Shown here in pieces: positions 9,817 through 17,213 of a stretch of DNA of 64,000 nt (within the stretch, counting starts at the first letter, position 1; each line of letters starts with the position of its first letter). The stretch is from G964020055 sp964020055. Its GTDB lineage: Bacteria > Pseudomonadota > Alphaproteobacteria > WRAU01 > Hepatincolaceae. Location: the NCBI GenBank assembly GCA_964020055.1, contig OZ026533.1, forward strand, positions 868,001-932,000. The letters run 5' to 3'. The translations under genes and the position numbers were made by a program. The notes below the pieces were generated by a model, which did no database searches, had not been told where the DNA came from, and was given only the letters and a program-made list of their open reading frames with translations.

Positions 9817-9841
9817 TAGGTGATAATGATCACTATTATGT
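9811..9841 (+). terminator. Hairpin at the end of the small gene before ssrA
   Basis: A 13-bp stem with one bulged G (9811-9824 with 9829-9841) and an AATG loop. It overlaps the TAA stop of the upstream gene. The T-tract after it is weak, so termination is probable rather than certain. Confidence 0.5.
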
Positions 9842-9882
9842 ATATTCATTTGAAATGCATTGTGAATTATGTTATAGATTAG

Positions 9883-9911
9883 TTGTATTATGCATTTAGT
9901 ACTATTAGAAT
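9883..9911 (+). promoter_or_regulatory. Putative sigma70 promoter of the tmRNA gene
   Basis: TTGTAT (9883-9888) and TAGAAT (9906-9911) are separated by exactly 17 bases, which would start transcription near 9918, just before the acceptor half of the tmRNA. The -10 box matches at five of six positions and the -35 box only at TTG. Confidence 0.45.
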
Positions 9912-9924
9912 AAACCTTTATATA

Positions 9925-10170
9925 ATTACTTTTTTGCACCCGGGGGCAGAACCCGGCACCTCCACCATATATAAATTAATTTAGTTTTTTTGGGGGTGAA
10001 TTAGGTTCGACAGATATAGGAAAAATAAAGCTTTCTACGGCATGATACCGTCGTTAGTGGGTCAAACACTTTAAATGCCAACGATAATAATCAGGCTGTT
10101 GCTTTAGCGGCTTAATGTAGCTAGCAACAAGGGGTTTGGAGGTCACCTTGCAACAGAAGGCCTCCACTAA
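9925..10170 (+). ncRNA. ssrA: tmRNA, circularly permuted two-piece form
   Basis: tmRNA rescues stalled ribosomes and tags the peptide for proteolysis. The 3' acceptor piece comes first: a T-arm-like hairpin CCGGG-GGCAGAA-CCCGG, then CACCTCCA and CCA at 9965-9967. After a short AT-rich spacer comes the 5' piece GGGGGTGAATTAGGTTCGACAG, starting at 9992. Its first seven bases pair with CACCTCC, giving the G3-U70 pair recognised by alanyl-tRNA synthetase. This permuted order is the alphaproteobacterial form. The tag frame starts at GCC 10077 and ends at TAA 10113-10115; it encodes ANDNNQAVALAA, which has the class-typical ANDN start and hydrophobic LAA end. The ends of the mature pieces are approximate. 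Confidence 0.93.
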
Positions 10171-10192
10171 TTCAATTATGTAATCTATAAAA

Positions 10193-10642
10193 ATGACAAA
10201 TAACGTTTATAATTTTAAAAAATGGGTAAATGATGCTTTCTTAAGTGTCGTAAAACAAGCACTAAAAACATGTGAAAAACATGGATTGGAAGACGGGCAT
10301 CATTTTTATATTACATTTTATACAAAGCATCCTAAGGTTTTGCTAGACCAATCATTAAAATCTAAGTATCCTGAATTCATGACCATTGTTTTAGAGAATT
10401 TATTTGAAGGACTAGTTGTAGATAAAAATGGTTTTTTAGTAGTGTTACAATTTAATTCTCAAGAACAAAGAATTTACATTCCTTTTAATTCTATTTTCAG
10501 ATTTTCTAATCCCAAAATAGATTTAGCTTTAATTTTAGAATATGAAGATGAAGTATCTTGTATAAATAAAAAACCTAAAAAAGATAAAAAACCTAAAAAG
10601 GATAACATTATATCATTTCCTTCTTTAGCAAAAAAAGATTAA
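10193..10642 (+). CDS. sspB: SspB-family ClpXP specificity-enhancing protein
   Basis: SspB binds the ssrA tag and delivers tagged proteins to ClpXP. The 149-residue protein matches the alphaproteobacterial SspB form: the core HHFYITFYTKHPKVLLDQSL and KYPEFMTIVLENLFEGLVV, then the strand RIYIPFNSIFRFSNP. A lysine-rich linker with KKPKKD repeated twice (an 18-bp DNA repeat around 10567-10602) leads to a short conserved-looking tail IISFPSLAKK, the expected ClpX-docking motif. The gene begins about 22 bp after the tmRNA, so adaptor and tag RNA are neighbours and may share a transcript. Confidence 0.88.
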   Translation: MTNNVYNFKKWVNDAFLSVVKQALKTCEKHGLEDGHHFYITFYTKHPKVLLDQSLKSKYPEFMTIVLENLFEGLVVDKNGFLVVLQFNSQEQRIYIPFNSIFRFSNPKIDLALILEYEDEVSCINKKPKKDKKPKKDNIISFPSLAKKD

Positions 10643-10647
10643 TCTAG

Positions 10648-13600
10648 TTACTCTTTTTCTTGTGGTTTTATATTTTCCATAAATTTTGGATTTGCTTTAT
10701 AAATAAATTTTGAATTTTCTTCACTATCATGTTGTTTTAATGAATGTTCGTAAATACTATTTGTATCTGAACTCGAATATAAATGTGATTTTTCATTAGG
10801 TGTAAATTTATATTCTTTTATACCATCTGTTTTCGATAATTGATTATTATAGTCTTCATTAATGATTTCTTGAGATTTTTTAGTTTTATTCTGCAAATTA
10901 TATTTATTATTAAAATGGGCTTTAGAATCTTTATTATTTAAATCTTCCAAAACTTTATTATTAACTTTATATTTTTTTACTAAAACTTCATCTTTATCTT
11001 TCAAAGGCACAGTAAAATCTTGATTTTTATCAGTATAATATTTACTTTTACCAACTGGATTTAATAATTCCCCTTTTATATTAAATGATAATTTTTTTGA
11101 AGTATCTTTTTCATTATCTGCAGAGCCTGCTATTTCTAATTTATCGCTTGAAAAATTATAACTTCCAGTAAATGCTCCTCTGAAAACTTTACCGTCTTTT
11201 ATATAACTTAAAAACACTGGATAAAAGTTAATCTGATTATTTTTAACAACTATATTTCCATATAAATCATTGACAAAAAATTTATTTATTTTATCCACCT
11301 TTCTTTCTGAAATAGTGGTATATATTCCATCTTCAACTGCAAATCTTGCTAATTTTAATCTTTCTTGTTTTATAAAATTCAAATTACCATTTAAATATTT
11401 TATAGGGTTTTCATAGCTATCACCATAAAACTTTAAACTACCATTAAATATAACATTACCTACTATATTATATTTAGAAAACATGATTTCTTTTATATCT
11501 TCTAGCTTCACAAAATAATTTGTAAAAGTTATGTTTCCTACAATTTTTGGCGATAAACTTGTATCTGCATTAAATGATGCAGTAAAAGAACCTCCGTTTT
11601 TCCCTTGTGCAGAGATTTGTTTTATTAAAAAACCTTTTTTAATAAAACTTATTTCTAGATCTGCATTTTGGAATTTCAAATTTTTATATGTAAATAAATC
11701 TGATTGTAATTTCAAAGTTATAGAAATATTATTAGGTACACTGAATAAGTTATTATTTATATCATCATTTATTTTTGCTAACGCTATTTGTTTTTTATAT
11801 ATATGTTCTAGCTCTGAAAAATCCATATTCTTCATTGGAACATCAATAGTAATGTCATTACCTATTGTATTTTGATTTATAAGAATATATGTATTATTGA
11901 AGTTTCTTTTTCCAATATAGCCTTGTAATTCGTTAAATATTGTATAAGTATTATCTAAAACTAATTTTGATGTCAGTTGATAGTTTTCATTATCCTTAGA
12001 TACAGATTTAATTAAGGTTTTAGAAGACACGGGTAAATCTAAAATGATTCCTAAATCTTTTAGATTACCTTTTGCTTCTATAGCTAAAGTACCTGTGTTT
12101 TTGTCTAATAATAACTGACCTATAAAACTTAGTTGGTTGGTACTAGTTTTCAAATCAAAGTTATTAAAATACAAATTATTGTTTTTTGTTATAAAAAAAC
12201 TTGTATTTATTTTTTCAATTTTATTTTTATTCCAAAGAGTATTATCTATATTTATAGATACTTTAAAATTATCAACCTTTAACTTATCAATAGAAGCTTT
12301 TTTCCAAACTTTAACTAACTCTACAAATGATAAAAATATATTGTTTTTGACTTTATTATTCTCAAATGATTTTGATACATCATTTGTAAAATGAGATATA
12401 TTGTTCATTTTTATGTCTAAATATAACTGAGCATCAGGATTGATCTTACTGTAATTCCAAAGAAATTTACCTGTATAATTTTGATCTTCTGAAATTATAT
12501 TAATGTTATATAATTCTAAACTTTGTTGATTAAACATAAAATCCGCGGTGAATTTTTTTATCTGCTTATCCTGTATTGGTAGTATATAATTAGATATTAT
12601 AAAATTTGCATTATGACTATCAAAAATTAAATTACCTGTAACTTTACCTTTATTAGATTGAGCTTTTAATACAATTTTGTTACTAGCATCTGCAGCTAAA
12701 TAAATTTGCGATTCTATATTAAGTTTATTTTGTTCAGAATTGATGATCATTTCAGATTTAAAATCTTTATTCAATAATCTGAATTCACTTTTTATTTCTA
12801 ATTTACCCCAAACATCCGATGTTACTAATGTTTTAACATTAGTAAAAGATAATATATCTTGATTATTATTATTTTGTATACTTATATTTGATCTATAAAA
12901 TCTAAAACTTTCTATAGCATTCAAATTAAAATTTAATCTAGATAAAAATTTATTAAATATTGTTAAAAGAGTTCCTTTATTATTCTCTAAATCACTATCT
13001 GTAGTATCATCTATATTTAGAAAATTCGAAATATATTTACTTTTATCTTTTTCATTAGTTGTTTTTTCATCTTTTGCATTAAGATTTAATATTTTTTTAT
13101 CAATATTAGATTTAAATTCGGTTGCATGAATAAATTTTTCAGCATCTTGAACTAATTTATCATATTCATCTTCTAATGTTTGCTCATTTTCTGTATGTAA
13201 TAATTCTTGTTTTACAATTTTATCTGATAGTCTGGTTTTTATTATTTTTTCAATTTTTGCTATTTGGTCTTGATATAAATTTTCACCTAATGAGTTTTTA
13301 GGTGAGCCTTTGATTTTCACAGATAACTCATTAATTTCTATATCAGAAATTTTGAAATTTCCTAAAAAAAGAGGCAAAAACTTAAATTTAAAAACAATAC
13401 TATCTGCAGACAAATCATTAATTTGTAAACCTTCGAAAGATTTTTCATTATTTAACTGAAAACTTACTTTTTTTAATTCAATAGATAATTTAGGTATGAA
13501 ATTTAATTTTATAACTCCAGATATATTAGCTTTATAGCCTGTATTCTTATAAATTGCTAATTCTAATTTATGTATATAATCTGGATTGTTGATGGCTCTA

Positions 13601-14541
13601 GATAATAAAGCTCCTGATATAAATAATATAAGAACTAAAACTATAAAAATTTTAAAATAACGCCCCTTAATAATATTCAGAATATCTGGTATATATAAAG
13701 CTATGAATCTTGCTATATATATTAAAAATGATGCTAATATCTCAATTGGTTTTATAAAATAAATTGAAAAAGGTATTGTTTTAACTAAAACTTCCTTAAA
13801 AGGAGAAAATAATTGCTTTAATGATACAAATACAGTATCTACTTTTTCCTTATACTCATTTTTTACTTCAAGTTTAGGTTTCCCTAAAATCATTCGAGCT
13901 ATTTTATTTTTTTTTGTTTTCTTCTTGGATAAATTATTTGTTTCTTTATTGGATGTAACTACTTTATCTTCTGTATTTTCAAAAATTGAACCAATTAAAA
14001 CTTTTTTTTCTTTTTCTAAATTATCAGTATTTGCAACAATTTTTTCAACCTTTTCCTTAGACTTAACATCATTAGAGGATGCCACAACTTCTTCTTTGAA
14101 TGTCTGTTCTATATTTACATCAGGTATTTGATTTATATCTTTTTTATTTACTTTGTATGCTGCATGCTTGTTATTAATATAGCTTTGATCGATTGCTTTA
14201 GATTGAGCATTGGCCAAATGTTTTAAATAAGATGGTACTTCTGGAGTATTGAAATCAATATTAACTTCTTTATCCAATTTGACTTGCTGTTTATGTACAG
14301 CTTCTTTAGATTTTACTTTAGCATTATATTCTATCCCTTCAGATGGAACATTGCCAAGTTCTTTTTTATAATTTAAATTGTCATCTGGTTTCTTTGTTAA
14401 ATTTGTAGATATAACAGTTTTATCTTTTGTAAAAGATAAATTTTCTGATGTATCTTTAGGCGATAGCTTATCTTCAGACTCTTTGTTTTCAAGATTTCTC
14501 TTGCGCGCTTTTTCTAGAAAACTTAGTCTTTTATAAGCCAT
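10648..14541 (-). CDS. Large AsmA-like envelope protein with a long charged N-terminal extension
   Basis: A 1297-residue protein. Residues 1-230 are highly charged (Lys/Glu/Asp/Asn-rich) and predicted disordered. One clear membrane helix follows (about 296-314, FIVLVLILFISGALL), with another hydrophobic segment before it (about 258-290). The large periplasmic part starts with an AsmA-like repeat (ISGVIKLNFIPKLSIELKKV) and ends with the AsmA C-terminal type domain (KIVGNITFTNYFVKLEDIKE, GSLKFYGDS). AsmA-family proteins are long beta-structured bridges linked to lipid transport to the outer membrane. The tail (about 1170-1297) is again charged. The long cytoplasmic extension is unusual for the family. 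It lies 51 bp downstream of rpmJ and ends 5 bp from the convergent sspB. Confidence 0.8.
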   Translation of the reverse strand: MAYKRLSFLEKARKRNLENKESEDKLSPKDTSENLSFTKDKTVISTNLTKKPDDNLNYKKELGNVPSEGIEYNAKVKSKEAVHKQQVKLDKEVNIDFNTPEVPSYLKHLANAQSKAIDQSYINNKHAAYKVNKKDINQIPDVNIEQTFKEEVVASSNDVKSKEKVEKIVANTDNLEKEKKVLIGSIFENTEDKVVTSNKETNNLSKKKTKKNKIARMILGKPKLEVKNEYKEKVDTVFVSLKQLFSPFKEVLVKTIPFSIYFIKPIEILASFLIYIARFIALYIPDILNIIKGRYFKIFIVLVLILFISGALLSRAINNPDYIHKLELAIYKNTGYKANISGVIKLNFIPKLSIELKKVSFQLNNEKSFEGLQINDLSADSIVFKFKFLPLFLGNFKISDIEINELSVKIKGSPKNSLGENLYQDQIAKIEKIIKTRLSDKIVKQELLHTENEQTLEDEYDKLVQDAEKFIHATEFKSNIDKKILNLNAKDEKTTNEKDKSKYISNFLNIDDTTDSDLENNKGTLLTIFNKFLSRLNFNLNAIESFRFYRSNISIQNNNNQDILSFTNVKTLVTSDVWGKLEIKSEFRLLNKDFKSEMIINSEQNKLNIESQIYLAADASNKIVLKAQSNKGKVTGNLIFDSHNANFIISNYILPIQDKQIKKFTADFMFNQQSLELYNINIISEDQNYTGKFLWNYSKINPDAQLYLDIKMNNISHFTNDVSKSFENNKVKNNIFLSFVELVKVWKKASIDKLKVDNFKVSINIDNTLWNKNKIEKINTSFFITKNNNLYFNNFDLKTSTNQLSFIGQLLLDKNTGTLAIEAKGNLKDLGIILDLPVSSKTLIKSVSKDNENYQLTSKLVLDNTYTIFNELQGYIGKRNFNNTYILINQNTIGNDITIDVPMKNMDFSELEHIYKKQIALAKINDDINNNLFSVPNNISITLKLQSDLFTYKNLKFQNADLEISFIKKGFLIKQISAQGKNGGSFTASFNADTSLSPKIVGNITFTNYFVKLEDIKEIMFSKYNIVGNVIFNGSLKFYGDSYENPIKYLNGNLNFIKQERLKLARFAVEDGIYTTISERKVDKINKFFVNDLYGNIVVKNNQINFYPVFLSYIKDGKVFRGAFTGSYNFSSDKLEIAGSADNEKDTSKKLSFNIKGELLNPVGKSKYYTDKNQDFTVPLKDKDEVLVKKYKVNNKVLEDLNNKDSKAHFNNKYNLQNKTKKSQEIINEDYNNQLSKTDGIKEYKFTPNEKSHLYSSSDTNSIYEHSLKQHDSEENSKFIYKANPKFMENIKPQEKE

Positions 14542-14592
14542 TATAACTCCATCAAATTTTATTAGAAAGAAACCAAATACAAATTAAACAGA

Positions 14593-14718
14593 TTAACCTT
14601 GTCTAGTTTTTAATCTTGGATTCTGCTTATTGATCACATAAATTCTTCCTTTACGACGAACAACTACACAACCTTTAGCTCTTACTTTTGCAGACTTTAA
14701 TGAACTTTTTACTTTCAT
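14593..14718 (-). CDS. rpmJ: 50S ribosomal protein L36 (bL36)
   Basis: A 41-residue basic protein beginning MKVKSSLKSAKVRAKGCVVV and ending PRLKTRQG, with the family core RRKGRIYVINKQNPR. It is the form with a single cysteine, without the zinc-binding set, as common in alphaproteobacteria. A strong ribosome-binding site AGGGG lies 5-6 bases upstream of the ATG. It sits between the tRNA-Arg gene and the AsmA-like gene on the same strand. Confidence 0.95.
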   Translation of the reverse strand: MKVKSSLKSAKVRAKGCVVVRRKGRIYVINKQNPRLKTRQG

Positions 14719-14829
14719 AATAACCCCTATATATTTATTTAAAATAATAGACATTACTGACTATTATAGTGTGTTTTCTCAACTAGTTGGTAATTATAAC
14801 AGTATTTCAAATAAAATGCATCTTTTATA

Positions 14830-14902
14830 TGCACCTAAAGGGATTCGAACCCTTATAGATACCTTCGGAGGGTATAACTTTATCCAATTAAGTTATAGGT
14901 GC
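14830..14902 (-). tRNA. tRNA-Arg (anticodon CCG)
   Basis: Read on the minus strand: acceptor stem GCACCTA/TAGGTGC with discriminator A, D-arm ACTT-AATTGGATA-AAGT, anticodon arm ATACC-CTCCGAA-GGTAT, and T-arm AAGGG-TTCGAAT-CCCTT. The anticodon CCG reads the arginine codon CGG. CCA is not encoded, so it must be added after transcription. Confidence 0.96.
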
Positions 14903-14920
14903 TCAAAAATTAATATCATA

Positions 14921-15841
14921 TTATCCAGCTTTACTTGTAAGTTTCAAAAACACATCTTCTAAATTTGACTCTTTAAGTGAAAAACTCGATATACCTAACC
15001 CATTATTAACTAAAGTGCTTATTATATCTCCTAAATCACTATCTTTTTTATAAGCTACTGACAAATCACCTTCTGAAAAATTACATTGAAAAGGAAGTTT
15101 TTCTTGTATTTCATCTATAGATATTAATTGTGAATTTGGATTTAACTTGATAAAAATATTTTTATATCCAAATGAATCTAATAATTCTTTTGTTGTTTTA
15201 TATGTTATAAGCTCACCTTTGTTTATAATAGCAATTTTATCACATAAAGCTTCTGCTTCTTCTAAGTAATGAGTTGTTAGTATTACTGTTTTACCTTGTT
15301 TTTTCAAATCTAATAATATATTCCAAAGATTTTGTCTTAACTCTACATCAACCCCAGCTGTTGGTTCGTCTAGAATTACTAAATCTGGGTCATGTACTAA
15401 GGATTTAGCAACAAGTAATCTTCTTTTCATCCCCCCAGAAAGGTATCTGTTATTCACATTTATTTTGTCACCTAAAGATACAAGCTTCAAAAGAGATAAT
15501 ACTTTCTCTTTATCTGGTTTTAATCCATAAAGACCTCTAAAGCCCATTAAAGTTCCATATGGAGTTTGAAATGGATCTGCAACTAATTCTTGAGGTACAA
15601 CTCCTATTCTTTTTTTAAAATTAATTTTATCTTTATCTAAATCAAATCCACTAAGAGTTATGGTTCCTGCTGTTTTTTTTACAACATCAGATAAAATATT
15701 AATTAATGTGGATTTTCCAGCACCATTGGGCCCTAAAAGAGCTATAAAGGAACCTTTTTCAACAGAAAAACTAACATCATTCAATGCTACATGTTTATCA
15801 GAATAAATTTTCTTTACGTTTTTAATTTCTAGAATATTCAT
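14921..15841 (-). CDS. ABC transporter ATP-binding protein (ABC-2 type, YadG-like)
   Basis: A 306-residue ATPase with Walker A GPNGAGKST (about 37-45), the signature YLSGGMKRR, Walker B LVILDEPTAG and the H-loop TTHYLEEAE. The stretch FQTPYGTLMGFRGLYG is characteristic of the YadG-type branch of ABC-2 exporters. No permease gene is adjacent: upstream lies a decayed region and downstream the tRNA and rpmJ. The partner must be elsewhere or lost. A diverged copy of its first codons and upstream DNA occurs at about 16866-16915. Confidence 0.88.
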   Translation of the reverse strand: MNILEIKNVKKIYSDKHVALNDVSFSVEKGSFIALLGPNGAGKSTLINILSDVVKKTAGTITLSGFDLDKDKINFKKRIGVVPQELVADPFQTPYGTLMGFRGLYGLKPDKEKVLSLLKLVSLGDKINVNNRYLSGGMKRRLLVAKSLVHDPDLVILDEPTAGVDVELRQNLWNILLDLKKQGKTVILTTHYLEEAEALCDKIAIINKGELITYKTTKELLDSFGYKNIFIKLNPNSQLISIDEIQEKLPFQCNFSEGDLSVAYKKDSDLGDIISTLVNNGLGISSFSLKESNLEDVFLKLTSKAG

Positions 15842-15860
15842 ATTGCTTTACACTGTTTGT
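15811..15860. repeat. Direct repeat, copy 1 (start of the ABC ATPase gene)
   Basis: AGAATATTCATATTG at 15831-15845 recurs exactly at 16881-16895, with imperfect similarity for about 20 bases on either side (TCTTTACG...TTTAATTTC against TCTTCTTTG...TTAAATTT). Copy 1 covers the start codon of the ABC ATPase gene. Confidence 0.6.
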
Positions 15861-16060
15861 AATATATCTATATAATTATTTTCTCAATTAATGATACTAT
15901 ATAATCTAAATAATGTATATATTGATAGCTTGAATATAAATAAGCTGTGTTTGGTTGTACTACCAGTAACAATATACTGTACAATGAAACAAATTATGAT
16001 GTTTTTTTAATAATATTGTTTTAATTATGATGCACTAGTAATAAATTAATTATATAGAAT

Positions 16061-16725
16061 TTGATTATGTCTCCAAAAATGCTTCCAAATTTAAACTTGA
16101 AGAACATCTTAATGATTGGCTAAAAAATAGATTCAAGGAATTAAATTTGCATAATCAAAAAGATTATTATTTAGAATCAGCAATACCAGGTTATTCAAAA
16201 GAGGCATTAAAAGGTCGTGCAAAACAGAAAATAAAACTAATTTTGGAAAACCAGATTTTAGTATTGATAAATATATAGAAGCTCCCATTATTATTGAAAA
16301 TAAACTTGTTTAAAAAATCTTCTCATAGAAACATCACAAAAAGAAATCAAGCTTGATGAAAAATCTGTCAAACAAGGTGCTGTTAATGGTGCAATATACT
16401 ATGCAACAGGAATGATTGCCTCTGGAAAATATAAAGAAGTTATTGCAAAAGATAGACAAAGAGATACTCCTATATCATAAGATAAAGAGGTTTCTAAATA
16501 TCTCAAAAAAGCAGTATTAATAAACAAATTTTTACTTTTATTTACTATAATATTTTCCTATCAATTGATGATATGTCAGGTGATATAGAGATTACTGAAG
16601 AAATGTATTTATAGTTTTTGAAATACAGATTAGGAGATGGTAAAGAGTTAGGTATAGTTTTAACACCTCCTTATGTAACTAAAATGATGGCTTCAATTAT
16701 TGATGTAAACAAAGATACTAATTAA
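16061..16725 (+). pseudogene. Decayed N6-adenine DNA methyltransferase (HsdM-like) remnant
   Basis: Pieces of one methyltransferase are spread over shifting frames. Frame one reads YYLESAIPGYSKEALKGRAK, then one shift gives GKPDFSIDKYIEAPIIIENK and another gives EIKLDEKSVKQGAVNGAIYY followed by ATGMIASGKYKEVIA. After an internal deletion comes NIFLSIDDMSGDIEITEEMY, an in-frame TAG, and FLKYRLGDGKELGIVLTPPY with VTKMMASII. These blocks have the order seen in type I-like restriction-modification methylases, whose N-terminal part and TPPYVTKMMA segment I recognise. There is no start codon, there are several shifts and a stop, and the catalytic C-terminal part is missing. It is non-functional and marks a lost restriction-modification system. 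Confidence 0.82.
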
Positions 16726-16865
16726 TAAAAAGTTTTACATTTATATCAAGGATTATATATGCTTTGAAGCAAATACTAATGCTAATTTGATAAGATTATA
16801 TTTCTTAACTCAACCTTACTCGATGGTAATATTAAATATTTATATTCCCTTATAGTGGGTATCTT

Positions 16866-16915
16866 CTTTGTTTTAAATTTAGAATATTCATATTGTATTA
16901 CATTGTTCATAAATA
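16866..16915. repeat. Direct repeat, copy 2 (relic of an ABC gene start)
   Basis: Second, diverged copy of the repeat at 15811-15860. On the minus strand it still reads MNIL at the ATG, then diverges and hits a stop within 13 codons. With copy 1 it brackets the methyltransferase remnant, which suggests a duplication or a recombination scar. Confidence 0.55.
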
Positions 16916-16987
16916 TAAGATAAAATAGTATATGAATTAATATACTAAAATATGCTGATTATAGTTAAAACATATGGAACTATCAAT

Positions 16988-17167
16988 ATGGAAATAAAAA
17001 AAGAAGATATAGTGTTAACTACTAAAGATTATGTTTTTTGTGACGGTACATCAGAACATAATAAAAATATAGGTTCTGGACATCCAAAAATATACTTAAA
17101 AATAAATAAAGAGACTAATAAAGAAATATGCCCTTATTGTGGAAAAGTATTTCTTAAACACCTATAA
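16988..17167 (+). CDS. Zinc-finger CHCC-type protein (complex I NDUFS6-like)
   Basis: A 59-residue protein with the zf-CHCC pattern: FCDGTSE...GSGHPKIYLKI...ICPYCGKVF, giving one Cys, one His and a CxxC pair. The family includes the small NDUFS6-like accessory subunit of respiratory complex I and is common as a free-standing alphaproteobacterial gene. I chose ATG 16988, which has GGAA at 16976-16979; an in-frame ATG at 16952 would add 12 unrelated residues. polA follows 46 bp later on the same strand. Confidence 0.82.
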   Translation: MEIKKEDIVLTTKDYVFCDGTSEHNKNIGSGHPKIYLKINKETNKEICPYCGKVFLKHL

Positions 17168-17213
17168 TGTATATCTCTTAACCCTTTAATCTGTTTACCT
17201 AAGTTATTTAAAA

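Noticed and set aside
11531..12394. Plus-strand open frames opposite the AsmA-like gene
   Set aside because: Phe/Leu/Lys-rich translations typical of antisense to AT-rich coding DNA, with no start signals.
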